The notes: generated by a model from the sequence alone, not told the origin. DNA of 64,000 nt from Leucosporidium creatinivorum (GCA_001600635.1 BCKL01000002.1:623425-687424), one strand, 5' to 3'; positions 1 through 11,085 are shown, counted from the stretch's first letter. Program-made: numbers and translations.

Positions 1-646
1 AGTAAATTGCGGTTGCTGAATGATCGCGCGTCGGCGGCGTAGAGCTCCACGCGCACCTCGCTCCGAGCGAGAGCTGCGATACGCTGAGAGCCGCTATTGG
101 GCTGTAGCGTATCACAGTGATGATGTCGCTCCATCGCGCCCTCCCGCTGAGCCTTCTGCAGCTCAGTCGGCCGCACTCGCCGCTCCCAACCCACACCCGC
201 CATCGAGCTCCGCCCTCACCAATCGTCGAGCAGGTACTCACCCAAGGGAACGAGCTCCACGGTTGATAACCTGAGCGTTGGAGCTGCGAAGGTACAACGA
301 AGGATAAGGTCAGCCATCGCCTCTCCAACAGAGCGGACTAGTCTCCGCATCGAACGAGCGAGACGAGTCGGTGAAAGGGAGCGCTACCCACATCTCTCCG
401 ACGGCTCCAAAGATCTCCTTGAGGTCCTCGCCGGTGGTGCTGAAGGCAAGGTTTCCAACGAAGGTCTATCGTCAAGCAGAACCCGCGAAGATCGAGTCAG
501 CTCTCGAACGCTCAGCCCTCGCCGGTTTTCCTGCTCTGTTGCAAGGCCTCGTGGGCTCTAAAGCTGTAGGGGAGTTGGGGGCTCACCTTGTATCCAACCT
601 CCTGGGGCGCGGCGACGACGGCATCGGTAACGGGGTGGTCGCTCAT
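1..646 (-). CDS. RRM-domain RNA-binding protein, 5' part only
   Basis: The start codon is at 646. Exon 1 (646-587) encodes a short acidic N-terminus ending EVGYK. Exon 2 (465-392) reads TFVGNLAFSTTGEDLKEIFG, which matches the RNP2 strand and first helix of an RNA recognition motif. Exon 3 (283-242) continues in phase as ISNAQVINRGARSLG, the usual run up to the RNP1 strand. The introns have GTGAGC, GTGGGT and GTGAGT donors, and the first two show clear TAG/CAG acceptors. The remaining exons beyond 242 could not be placed with confidence, and the gene leaves the window on the left. The family is an RNA-binding protein acting on mRNA; which member cannot be told. A G-run tract lies about 80 bp upstream of the start codon. 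Confidence 0.65.
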
Positions 647-1195
647 CTTGGCTGGGAGAGAGTGACGCGGTGGAAGGTGAAGGACGTGAGGAGCTGTAAG
701 CCGTGAGGTGACTGGCTGTAGTGAACGGGGGGGAGCTGGGGAACGGGGGGGAACGGGGGAAAGCGAAGTAAAGAGCTGTGTGCTGAGTGCTATGAAAGCG
801 TTGAGGGCAAGGAGGAGAGTCGGCGCTCTCCGCCTTTCAACACAGATCCAGGGGGGTCGCGGGTCGACTTATGCCAGTGAGATGGAAGCGCAATAGATAT
901 GACAGCTACTGTTCTTCTCTGTAGCTCCCTCTGCTCGCTCTTACCCTCGGCCGACCTTCTCCTGGCTTCGACTCACATGGCCGCTTCGCATCGCCAAGCT
1001 GATAAGCTGCACGCCCCTAGCCCTCTCAAAATGGTCTCAGATCACCAGAGATGTATCGTCGTAGCTTTCGTGAAAGAAAGAGCCTCCCTGATAAGCTCAG
1101 CACAGTCCCAACCGCCTCGCAAGCCTTCGCCGAGCAGCCCGAAGACGAGACAAAGCGAATACAAATGCAGCAGGCTACAAACACATACAGCCTCA
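647..1195. promoter_or_regulatory. Intergenic: RRM-gene promoter and spo11 3' flank
   Basis: About 550 bp lie between the start of the RRM gene and the stop codon of the spo11 gene, both on the minus strand. I see no convincing coding sequence. The only structured element is the G-run tract at 727-759. Confidence 0.5.
727..759 (+). repeat. Four-run G tract, possible G-quadruplex
   Basis: Four runs of G (7, 4, 7 and 5 bases) are separated by 3-4 nt loops within 33 bp on the plus strand. This is the non-template-like strand of the RRM gene promoter. The layout meets the usual G-quadruplex pattern; any function is inference. Confidence 0.5.
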
Positions 1196-4100
1196 TCAAC
1201 TGTTCAACACACTCATCAGCTTCTGCACGACGTACTCGACCAGCTTGGAAGGAGCGCGGATGTCGGTCGAGGAGGAGGAGGTCGACTGGGACGTCGGTTG
1301 CGAAGGCTGAGAATCGGAGTGCTGGGAGTAGGCGCTTGAGGTGGAGCTGCTGCCTCGGCTGGTGAGGAGGACTTGGATCTCGGCTTTGCGTTGAATGTGG
1401 AGCATGTACTCGAGCTCGCGTCTGTTGGCTTGATCTCGCATCAGCTGCTCGGCGCTCGTCTGACAAACGAAACGAGGGACTCACCTCCACTCCACTGGCC
1501 ACCACTCCCTCTTCAACAACTTCAACGCCTTTTTCCTGTCCCCCGCCGTCAAAGCCAACAGCTCCTCCCTCCTTACTCCCATCCTATCCCACTCACTCCC
1601 CTTCACTCCCATCCACTCAACGCCCTCCACCGCCAGATTCGCTCGATCAAAAGCCAACGCCGAAGAGCCATACTTGTAAGTCGAGAGGATCTCGAGGCCG
1701 TGAGGGTCGGAATCGACGAGGCAGAGGAGGGGAAGCCTGCGCGCGCGCCGAGTGGAGTGGGCGATAGGTCAGCGAGAGGAGAGGAAAGAGGGACGCACGA
1801 AGGGTAGTCGATGGAGAGACGCTTGACGAGCTCGCGGGTCGAGAGGTCCGGGTAGCCTTTGCCCGTGAGGATGATGCCATGAGGAAGTTGGTCGTGAGCG
1901 AGGAAGTCGGCCGAGCAGAGCGAGTGGAAGACGGCCTGTTGTCGAGGAGGGGGGTGAGCTTGGTTTCGCGGGGTAGCATGAAGTGCAGCAGCTCACCTCC
2001 TTCTCGATGATGAGCACCCACTTGACCTCGTCGACCTCAATCTTCTCAATCAGCTGCGAAGAAGGAATCAAAGCGCTCTGTCTCATCGCGAAGGGTCAGT
2101 CGCGGCATCAGCAGCGAAGGGAGGAGAGAGCCCGCCTGCGCTCCTCCCTCGAGTACGATCCCATCCGTCGTCGTGATCTTGACGTGTCCAGCGAAGAGAC
2201 CTTTGGAGGCGGCGACGACGTTGAGATCGCTTCGGCGAACTCGCAGGGTGGCGGCAATGTCCTCGACGAGCTGCAGGTAAGCACGCTTCGGTCAGGAAAG
2301 TAGCGGCGGGGAATGGTCAGGGCGCACCGAGTCGACGACAGTCTGCTTAACGAAGAGAGCGACGCTGCGGTAAAAGATGTCGCGCTTGGTCGAGACGGTG
2401 CGGTTCTTGAGGCCATCGATAATGGTCTCCACGACTTTGAGGAAGGCGGCTATCGATGGTAGGTGGGTCAGCGGCGGTGGATTGAGTCCGAGCGGCAGAG
2501 ACTCACCCAGCTCGCGAGCGCCGAGTCGACCGGGACTATCCTTCTGTCCACCGCAGGCTCGAGGGAAGACTAGACGGCGGATCTTGGGCTGCGTAGTAGC
2601 ATTTTCGAGGGATGGATCGGCTCTGTGGAGAAGAAGAGGAAGTCAGCTCGAGTTTCGGAGCATCGGAGTGCGCCCTGCACAGAGCTCACCCAGCCTCTCC
2701 GCCGCGCTTCGCCAGCTTGACGACGATAGGCTTGGGTATCCACCGAGTCTGCTTGGTGGGTTTGCCGGTGGTGGTGGGTGGAGGGGGCGGAGGGACCACG
2801 CCGTCGACGAGTTGCGAGAGGATGGAGACGGTGATGCGCTCGAGCGACTCGATGATGGCGAGTCTGCTCGGGGGACGAGTCAGTTCAGATCTCGGAGTGC
2901 GCGGAAAGAGCACCCACCTCTTCTCGTCTGTGGTCATGGGATCCCCAGTCTCCGGCGAGAGGGCGGGGATCGGCTGAAGCTGGTAAGGCTCCTGCTTCTC
3001 CTCCCTCGCAGGCGCACCCTGATCCTGCTTCTCGCTCTCTTCCTCCTCCACCTTGATCTCCAGATCCAACGGCTCTCCGTCAAGATTATCCTCCTCCTCC
3101 TCCTCTTCTTCCTCAACTCCCTCCCTCCCCTCCACAGCCCTTCCCTTCCCCTTCTCCTCCACCGACCACCTCGGCCCATCCTCCTCGACTTCGCCCATCT
3201 CGACTGGCTCTCCCGCTTCGTCCAGAATCACAGCAACGCCATCCAGATCTGGATCAGGGTCCACGAGAGGTCCCTTGTACCCGAAGAAGGCGTCCATCTC
3301 GGCTTGGGAGGGCTCGGCGTTGATCTCTAGGGGCGCTGAATCGACGATGGGATGAAGGGGAGCTGGCGGGAGAGCGAAAGAAGTGATATTGTTGAAGAGG
3401 AGGGGCGGAGAAGCGTGCATATCGAAAGGGGCGTCGAGTGAAGCCTGTTGCTGGACATGGGAGGGCGCCGAGTCGCAAGGGAAAAGTTGGACAGGTGCGC
3501 TGGTGGTGGAAGAGCCGAAGGCGAGGGAGAGAGCGTCGTCCAGGTCGCGAAGGGAGGGCTGCGAACGCGGTGGCGGAGGTGGAGGGAGTCCGAAGTGGTC
3601 GTGTTGAGGAGGGAGAGGGAAGGGTGATGGCGAGAAGGCGGTGGAAGCGGGCGCCATCAGCGAGCCTTGCTGCAGGAGGACGGGAGGAAGGAGCTGCGAG
3701 TGCTGTTGCGAGATTGGAGGTGCGAGCTGGAGAGGTGCTGTTGCGATAGAGACGGACGCGAAGGAAGGGAGGTTGCGCCGAGGTGCTGGAGGCGACTCCG
3801 AGAGGCGGCCGTCGGGAGCACCGATGGAGACGGCTGGCGATCTGCGGACGTCCTCGAGCGAAGGCGACTCCAGCTCCGATATCGACTGCGAGAGCCTAGC
3901 TTGCGAGCTCTCATCCGCCCCCTGCTCGCTATCCTGCGACTTCCTCTTCTTATCCTGCTTGACCATCTGCCTATCCCTCGGCGCCTTCCACTCTCCCAGC
4001 TCCTTTGACTCGTGATTATGCACCATCGAGCACATGGTGACCTCCCACTCGCCGTTCTCGCCCTTCGGCGTAGCTCTGAGGGTGGCAGGGCAGCGATTCG

Positions 4101-5266
4101 GTCCTGCTGGTAGATGGAGGGGGCATCCCATCTTGACGGAGGCAGCTGCACCGTTGGGGTAGCGCAGAATCTTGCAGGTGTAGCCGAACGAGTGAGAGGC
4201 GTAAGAGGCGGCGGTGAGGAGAGCGAAGCGGGAGGGGAAGCGGTCGCCGACGGCGGGCATGGTGGTGGACTGCAAGTGGTGGAGGAGTCAGTGATTAGAT
4301 CCCTAGATCGTTTCGAGTCGAAAGGCTTACCAGCTGAGAGGTCGACGCCTGAGTTGGTCCGCTGGCGTTGGAGCTCGCCGAAACCTGGCCTCCGTCTCCT
4401 TCCCTCGGCGAACCGCTAGAGGGACTAGCCTCCAGCTTCCGCTTCTTCTTGTCCTTCCGCTTCTCCTCCTTCCCTGTTCGCTTGCCCGCACCCTCGCCCA
4501 CCGCCTCCCCGTCTCCGCTCAGCACTGCCCTCGGCGCCGACTTAGCTGCTTCCCTCTGCAGAACCCCACCACCCTGCTTCGAGCTCTTAGCAGCTCCCAG
4601 TTCCATGGTGATAGAGCTTGGAGTCGGAACGACGTCGAACAAATCATCGTGGCGCCGGGGGACGGTGTTGGTTCGGTCGAGGCCGACTGGTCGACGGGTG
4701 GCGAGGAACTCGTCAATGGTAGGAAGTCGGCCGGGGAGGACGAGCGGCCGGAGCTGTGTGGAGGGTTTTGGGTGATAAGGTGGGCGAGGAGGAGGGAGGG
4801 GAGAGTGGGGGCGCAGCTCGGCGCCGAGAGGAGGAGTGGCCGAGCTTCGGTGCTGAGCTGTTGAGGGTGAGGCGACACGCTGGGCAGTCGAAACTGTGTT
4901 GAACCCCGCTCCTGGTACTAGCGGGTCCTCCTCGACGTCCGACACGAGCCAATCGTCCTCGTGGGCTGGATCAGCGACCGGGACTCCCCGCAGGTGGTCG
5001 CCTGGAGCACCTTGGGCCTCGGTAGCTGGCTCATCCTCGTAAGCGGTCATCATATGGTCTTCTCCATCCTGCTGCTGCTCCCTCCTAGCCGTCTCGTCGA
5101 TTTCCGAGCCGACCTGGCCTCGCTCCCAGGACGCACTCCCCCTGTCCTCTTGCTTCTGGCCTTCCGAGGGTTGCTGAGCAGCCCCATGTCGTCCTATGAG
5201 CTCTGGGTGAGCTGCACCCAGCTCCTCGTCCGAGCCAAAGCCGAGAAGCTCGTCGTTGTCGTCCAT
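1196..5266 (-). CDS. spo11: Spo11-type meiotic topoisomerase-like protein with N-terminal FAR1-like DNA-binding domain
   Basis: Ten exons splice in phase into about 1,190 residues. Exon 1 (5266-4331) is a low-complexity acidic N-terminus. Exon 2 (4269-2918) has a FAR1/WRKY-GCM1-like zinc-binding segment (MGCPLHLPAGPNRCPATLRA, then HNHE), followed by Pro- and acid-rich sequence. From exon 3 on (2863 downward) the protein is Spo11/TopoVI-A. STKRDIFYR carries the catalytic tyrosine. VKWVLIIEKEAVFHSL is the Toprim strand with its glutamate, ILTGKGYPD follows, and VDSDPHGLEI is the Toprim DxD. The C-terminus has RRELEYML and RKAEIQ. Yeast Spo11 is about 400 residues, so some 750 here are extra. 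No stop codon separates the two halves. An ATG at 2937 would give a Spo11 of ordinary length. Intron 6 appears to be GC-AG. The last acceptor is ambiguous: the GTGAGT donor fits an acceptor at ACGAG, reading EWSAEQLM. Spo11 makes the double-strand breaks that start meiotic recombination. Confidence 0.85.
2078..2135 (-). other. GC-AG intron in spo11
   Basis: No GT donor fits between the exon ending LEGGAQ and the exon starting SALIPSSQ. A GC donor (CAG followed by GCGGGC) and the CAG acceptor keep the frame, and CTGAC lies before the acceptor. The donor matches the consensus only weakly. Confidence 0.55.
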
Positions 5267-5920
5267 TCGAGGTGAGAGAGAGAGGAGCGAGCGAGTTCGA
5301 GTCGAGTTGTAGGCGAGCTAGGAGGGTACAGAGTCGAGTGGAAGGCTTCTTGTGGTCCTGAGAGGCCACTGCTGTCCTGCAGCAGAGTGCGAAGCCGATG
5401 TGGTCGCAGGGCAAGCGTGCTTCGCCCTGCTCTCTCCTCCTCTCCTCTACGCCTCTCCTCCCAATCGAGCTCGGCCCTCCTCTTCGCTTCTTTCGCTCCT
5501 TCATCTCACTCTGCTCTGGTATCTGCTCCTGCTCTGCACTTCAATCGCACACTCTTCCCAGCGCGTATGTACTTCATTCAACTCGCGGCTCGCGTCTCCC
5601 GCTTACCCTTCGCTCGCTGCAGCTGTCTCGCAGCGACTGAGCTGGCTTCAAGCTTTAAGACGGGCTCAGCCTGACTCGGATCTTCGACATGCAGCTGTTG
5701 CGACACGGGCCAACGAGTTGCAGTGCAGTCTCAGGATGCAGCTTTACAGATTCACGTGGGTTTTAACAGAGTGATTAGGTCTCGATCGTACAGAGGCCGA
5801 AGGGCCAGCTCCCGGGAGGGGGAGGAATGGGAGCCTGGAGCTTGTTTGTCTCCCGTCTTTTGCGCTTCTCTGCCTTCTGCCTTTTCTTCCAGCTTGCCCC
5901 TCACCCCTTGACCTCAAAGC
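5267..5920. promoter_or_regulatory. Divergent promoter: spo11 gene (-) and secreted paralogue A (+)
   Basis: A 654 bp gap separates two start codons pointing away from each other. It has pyrimidine-rich stretches on the plus strand (about 5424-5465 and 5860-5905), as expected for leaders. No further gene is seen. Confidence 0.55.
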
Positions 5921-7272
5921 ATGATGTACATGCTCCCTGCCATCGCTGCTTTCGCAACCTTCTCTTCGGCGACTGCTTGGACCCAGCTCGCTGCGGGCAA
6001 CTACCTCGAGTCAGGCAGCGTTTCCTCGACCCTGCGGTGGCAAAGCTCCGGCTTCCTTGCCTCAGGTGGATGCACCAGTACTTGGGGGATCAAGGTAAGC
6101 TCTGTTCAATCGCCGCAACTTGGAGATCAAGAGCTGACCTCTTCGCCGGCTTGGCACCTCTCCTGCGTCTCTAGAACTGCTACACTTTCAGGCTTGGAGG
6201 AAATGGTACCAACCTTCAGTCCACCACCGCTGCCGACTACAACTCCAAGCTCAGGACCTTCTCGGCGGCGGCGGCGCCGACCACCCAGGAGGGATGGGAG
6301 AACCTCGCCGCAGCCGACGACGACAATCTCGAGGCCTACTTCAACGCCTTTCCTGCCGCCTACTCTCGCAACTTTGATGATGTGAAGCTCATGACGAGGC
6401 AGGTGGTGCAGAACTGTAGCAGCGGCGGTGGAGGAGGAAACGGAACCGAGCCTCCTCCCCCTCCTTCCCCTCGTCAGCGCATCGAGTTCCTCTCTTGGCC
6501 TGGGGCCACCGCTGGTCAGACCTGGAAGTACACCTGGAAGACTCGCTATGCCACCACGAGCACTGGGGTGAGTTTGGCTCTCTGCCTTCGTCTCGCTCCG
6601 AGCATCCTTGCCGCCGACCGAGAACCTTCACCGCTCGCTAAGAACTGAACGCTGACCCTTCGGTTTCTTATAGGAGAACTTCAACCACATTTGGCAGATC
6701 CTGCGTCGCGATGCTTGTGGCGGGTGAGCTTGCTCGTTCGTCTCGGCGACTGCGGCGCTCGCTGACCCGCTTCCCCCTCCAGAGCTTCCGTCACCATGGA
6801 CCTCCGCCAAGGTCAGGTCCAGATCCGCGACAACGTCAAGCCCTGTGCCAATGGTAATGTCTGCGCCAGCACGCCCGTCTCGTAAGTCGAGCTTATTTCC
6901 GCGCCGAGCTGTCGCCGCTCGCCCCTGCCCTCCTCCTACCATTCTAGCGGAACTGGTCGCTGACCCTCATCCTACAGGAACTGGTTCAACAAGGTCGTCG
7001 TCCACACCATGATTATCCGTTACGGCATCCGAGGCTCCATCAACTACTCTGCCGTCGAGTCTGGAAAGCCCAAAGTCTCGCTCATCAAGTACTCACGACT
7101 AGGCGATGTCGGAGCTTCTGCATCTCTCAAGGCGGGCATGTACCGAGCTTCAGTACCAGGAGTGCTGCCCGCTACGGCTTATATCGGTGAATGTGCGTTG
7201 TTTGCCGAGGTGAGAATGTCGGCGCCGAGCTGACCCTATTGCGATACAGGGACTGCCACGAGGACCAACTAG
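5921..7272 (+). CDS. Secreted concanavalin-fold-like protein, tandem paralogue A
   Basis: Six exons (5921-6094, 6175-6567, 6674-6723, 6783-6881, 6978-7192, 7250-7272) join in phase to 317 residues. A signal peptide (MMYMLPAIAAFATFSSATA) is followed by GSVSSTLRWQSSGFLASGGC, a Gly-rich hinge with PPPPPSPRQRIEF, and GQTWKYTWK. Then come FNHIWQILRRDACGG, a disulfide-like pair at KPCANGNVCAS, and LGDVGASASLKAGMYRAS. The beta-rich pattern TWxYTWK...FxHIWQI...SLKAGMYR resembles secreted fungal polysaccharide lyases of concanavalin fold (PL20/PL7-like). That assignment is by motif memory and is uncertain. It was probably secreted to act on or bind an extracellular polysaccharide. Exon sizes are almost identical to those of paralogue B (7468-8826), pointing to a recent tandem duplication. 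Start: first ATG of two in tandem, ahead of the signal peptide. Confidence 0.8.
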
Positions 7273-7467
7273 ACTTTGGAAGAGCGCTGTACTGTAGCAT
7301 ATGCACCTGTGATCGTATCCTTATCCACCAAAGCCGGCTCTCGGCTCTCGGCATTCGACCGCACAAAGGGGCTCGCCGGCGGAGGGTGTCTGTTTCATCG
7401 CGTCTGTTCCGCCTCTTGGCTTCTTACCTGTCACAATCTTCTTTCTTCTCCCGCTCGACCTCTACAC

Positions 7468-8826
7468 ATGTTGCTCAAGCTCTTCGCTGTCGCTGCTTTC
7501 GCCATGGTCGTGGCCGGCTCCGCCGAGGTTCCACTCGCTGCTGGCGACTACACGCGATATGGAAGCATTTCTTCGAAGCTCAGGTGGCAGAGCTCTGGCT
7601 ATCTAGCGGCCGGTGGATGTGACGAGAGCTGGGGAATGAAGGTGAGTCTCGCTACCCTTCGACCGAGTCTCCGAAATGAGCGCCGAGCTGATCTTGGGTT
7701 ATGCTCTGCAGGACTGTTACTCGTTCAAGCTGGGAGGGAACGGCACCAACCTTCAAACTACCAAAGCTCCGGTTTACTCGACGCTCAGGCTGGTCTCTGC
7801 GGCGCCATCGACGCAGGAGGACTGGGAGGAGCTTGCCGCGGCCGACGACGAGAACCTCGAGGCCTACTTCAACGCCTTCCCAGCTGCCTACTCTCGCAAC
7901 TTCGCCGATGTCAAGCTCATGGCGCGCCAAGTGATTCGAAACTGCAGCAGCGGTGGTGGCGGCGGCGGAAACGGCACTTCGCCCCCTTCTCCTCCTCGCC
8001 CTCCTTCTCCTCGCCAACGCATCGAGCTCTTCTCTTGGCCCGGAGCGGCGGCTGGACAGACGTGGAGCTACACATGGAAGACTCGGTACGCCGCCACGAG
8101 TACCGGGGTACGTTTCAGCTTCGGTCTTTCCCCTCTCGAGGCTGCGCCCCTTTCGGGGCTGGTCTTCGCTTCTCCCGCACTGGAGGATGCAGAGGCTGAC
8201 CTCGTCGTCCATCTACAGAACAGCTTCAACCATATCTGGCAGATCCTCCGACGTGATGCCTGTGGCGGGTTCGTCTCGTCTTTCTCATCTCGGCGGGAAC
8301 GGCTCTCGGCGCTTGCTGAACCCGCCTCTCTCTGCAGCGCCTCCGTCACCATGGATCTGCTTCACGGCCAAGTTATGATCCGAGACACCGTCACCCCTTG
8401 CCCCAATGGCAACGTATGCGCTAGCCTTCCTGTTTCGTGAGCTGGATCCCTGTTCGGCGCCGAGCTTCGAGAATGCAAGGCTGAACCTACGATCGCCACA
8501 TAGGTCTTGGTTCGACAAGATCATCCTACAGACTCTTACCATCACCTACGGCATCAGTGGCTTCCTCGACTACACTGCCGTGGACGTGGACCAGCCCGAC
8601 GTCCCTCTCATTGCATACTCAAGGTTCGGCGATGTAGGAGCTTCGGCTTCGCTCAAGGTTGGGATGTATCGCGCTGCAGGAGCCGGAGTCAAGCCTGCTA
8701 GCGCTTGGATTGGTGACTGTGAGTGGTCGAATCGCTCGGGAAGCAGACAAGGACGGCTCGGCGAAGCAGGGCTCAGCGCAGAGCTGACTTTCTTCTCCTA
8801 CAGGGTCGGCGACGAGGATGGGTTAG
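7468..8826 (+). CDS. Secreted concanavalin-fold-like protein, tandem paralogue B
   Basis: Six exons (7468-7641, 7712-8107, 8219-8268, 8338-8436, 8504-8718, 8804-8826) give 318 residues. The signal peptide is MLLKLFAVAAFAMVVAGSA. Body motifs match paralogue A: KLRWQSSGYLAAGGC, GQTWSYTWKTRY, FNHIWQILRRDACGG, TPCPNGNVCAS and GDVGASASLKVGMYRAAGAG. All five intron positions and phases match A, and the tiny last exon adds only the final residues before the stop. One intron uses a GTTCGT donor. The gene starts 195 bp after the stop of A, so it probably has its own short promoter. Same likely role as A: a secreted polysaccharide-active or polysaccharide-binding protein. Confidence 0.8.
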
Positions 8827-9734
8827 ACTCAGATGTCGCTGCAGCTTTACTATGTGCTATGCTAGACTTATCCCAGACCTGATCCTTCAAGATGGAGAGA
8901 GCCGTTCAGCTTCCTTCGCCGAGCAACTCGAAGTGGTCTTCGGCGACAAAACAGAGACACTCGAGGTTCCTGTGGCACGGCTCTGCTGGCTCTGAGGTCA
9001 CAATAGAGTGCTAACTACCTCCAGGCGGGCGACTGGGAGAGCGACCGTCGCCTGAGAATCTGCTCGCCCTTCCTCTCCGAGTCGAGCTCCCCCGTTTTCT
9101 TCGTCCTGCCGCAAGCTCGTCCACCTCTTCGCAGTCGGCCTTGTGCTCGTCTGGTCGGCCGCACGCGAGGAATGAAACATCCTCGAGCAAAGCCCGATCG
9201 CTCCTGCTCTCTTTGCTCGGCTACAGCTCTGCTTCTTCTCCATGTCTCAAAAAGTCGACCGAGCAGCTCAAAGTCGACATCTCGCGATCTCTTTGCTCGA
9301 AGGGGCGCGGGAGATTTCCCAACGAAGACAGAGTAGCAGTACAGGTCATTTGCACCTCTTTATGCTCTCTGCGAAGCTCTTGAGTTGCTACAAGCTCGCC
9401 GAGCATGGGAGGCACGGGCCTCAACCTGTCTCGCACGTCGAGGCGCCCCAGACTCTCAAATGACCCTCGAATTCGGCTATAATCCTTTGCTAAGGGAGAT
9501 GTCCTTTTCCCTTGGCCTTGCAGCTGGGGGTTTGCGCGGCCGAGAAAGGAGAAAGGAGGGTGCTGCTGCATGCGAAGGGCCCGCCGAGGGGCTGCAGCCT
9601 TTTTGAGGTGCAGCGAGCAGTTCTGCTTCTCTTTCTCCTTCTTCTCTTTCGTTGACGCCTCACGCCTTACGACTCGCACGAAGCACGACAACCGACCGAG
9701 CCGAACTCGCTTCCCCTTTTTCTCTCGCCCGAAG
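8827..9734. promoter_or_regulatory. Intergenic between paralogues B and C
   Basis: About 900 bp hold no gene I can support. A short stretch at about 9010-9055, after a CTAAC and a CAG, resembles an exon edge but reads into nothing recognisable. The last 150 bp before 9735 are pyrimidine-rich, as in a leader. Confidence 0.4.
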
Positions 9735-10882
9735 ATGCTCTACCCCTTTGCCTCTCTCCTCGCCCTCGCCTCAATGGCTGCTGCCGCTCCGCTGGAGAAG
9801 CGAGCTACCGTCCTCGCCTCCGGCAACGGCATGAAGAGTGGTGCCGTCTCTAAAACTCTCTCATGGCAGTCGAGTGGAAAGCTCGTTCAAGGCGGCTGCC
9901 CGAGCGCCGTCAAGATCGGTGTAAGTGTCTTCGCTCGGAGCCACTCGAGATGAATCTGACCCAGGCCCCTCCCACAGTCCTGCTACCAAGTCCTGCTCAA
10001 CTCGGCCGGCAACCTCGCCTCGCGCTCCATCTCGGACGACTCCATCTTTGCCGACTCGGACGACTCTCACCGCCAGAACACCCTTTCCGACTCTTACTGC
10101 GCCGAGTCCTCTCCCTTCCTCGCTCCCGCCGAGGTCGGTGGACCCGAGTTTGAGGAAATCACGGTCCAAGAGGAGAGCTCGGCGTTGGTCAAGCGCGCCA
10201 GTGCCCGCCAGAGGATCGAGATGTACTCGATGCCGCTCGCTGATAGTGTGAGTGATTTCTCTCTTGAGCTCTACCCCGAGCGACAGAACGATCTGCGCGG
10301 GTGCAGACCCTTTTTAAAAGCGAGCAGCGCTGACCTTCGGCGCACCCCTTGGCGTTCTCTTGCACAGGGATCCACATGGACCTACACGTGGAAGTCATAC
10401 CTCTCTACCGGCACCTCAACCTCGGGCACTTTCTTCCACCTCTTCCAGCTTCTCCGCCGCGATGGCAATGGAGGCTACATCCTCTCCCTCGGCGCCTTAG
10501 ACGGCAAGGCGGTGGTCCAGGATTCGATTCGCGGATGCTCCTCCTGCGCCTCAATCCCCATCTCCTCATTACTTGGCAGAACCGTCTCTCACACTCTCAA
10601 AGTCAAGTTCGGATCGAGCGGCACCCTCTCCTACAAAGCCGTCGACGTCGCCTCCAAGAAGACCCTCCTCTCATACTCGGCCAAGGGAGAGATGGGCTCG
10701 AGTGCCTCGCTCAAGGCGGGTGCCTACCGTGCTGTCACCAGTGAGTCCCTAGTCTCTTGCTTCGGGCTCTATACATCTCGGCGTTTTCTCGGCGCTGGAG
10801 CTGACCTCTCTCCTCCCTCCTCCTAGGCGGTATGAGCGCAGTCAAGGCCTACGTCGGGGACTTTGCTTTCAAGAAGTCATAA
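9735..10882 (+). CDS. Secreted concanavalin-fold-like protein, tandem paralogue C (diverged)
   Basis: Four exons (9735-9920, 9978-10247, 10368-10740, 10827-10882) give 294 residues. The N-terminus is a signal peptide (MLYPFASLLALASMAAAAP) followed by a Kex2-like LEKR site. Shared motifs with A and B are SKTLSWQSSGKLVQGGC, SARQRIEMYS, GSTWTYTWKSY, FFHLFQLLRRDGNGG, RGCSSCASIPIS and GEMGSSASLKAGAYRA; the end is KAYVGDFAFKKS. A second dibasic site (LVKR) precedes the ARQRIEMYS segment, so a propeptide may be cut there. C has three introns against five in A and B, and only the first lies at an equivalent site. The family call (concanavalin-fold, lyase-like) carries the same doubt as for A. Confidence 0.8.
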
Positions 10883-11085
10883 TTGACCCTGCTTCACGAC
10901 CTGCCACGACCTGTAACGCCCTCACGAACGACGCGACGAAATCACGCCAACGCCACACGCTCACGACCCCTCACGACTCAGACTTGTAGCCTTTTGTACC
11001 CCTCTCTGTAGCCCTAACTTACATGTGAACATAGTTGTGATTCTTGATCTATCTATAAGCCCTACAGCGAACCTCGAGAAGAGCT

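Noticed and set aside
2377-3330. Plus-strand open frame across the spo11/FAR1 exon
   Set aside because: Shadow of the minus-strand exon; no motif and it crosses real splice sites.
9010-9060. Possible extra last exon or relic of a fourth secreted paralogue
   Set aside because: CTAAC and CAG are present and the text after them is short and charged, but it does not match any segment of the paralogues.
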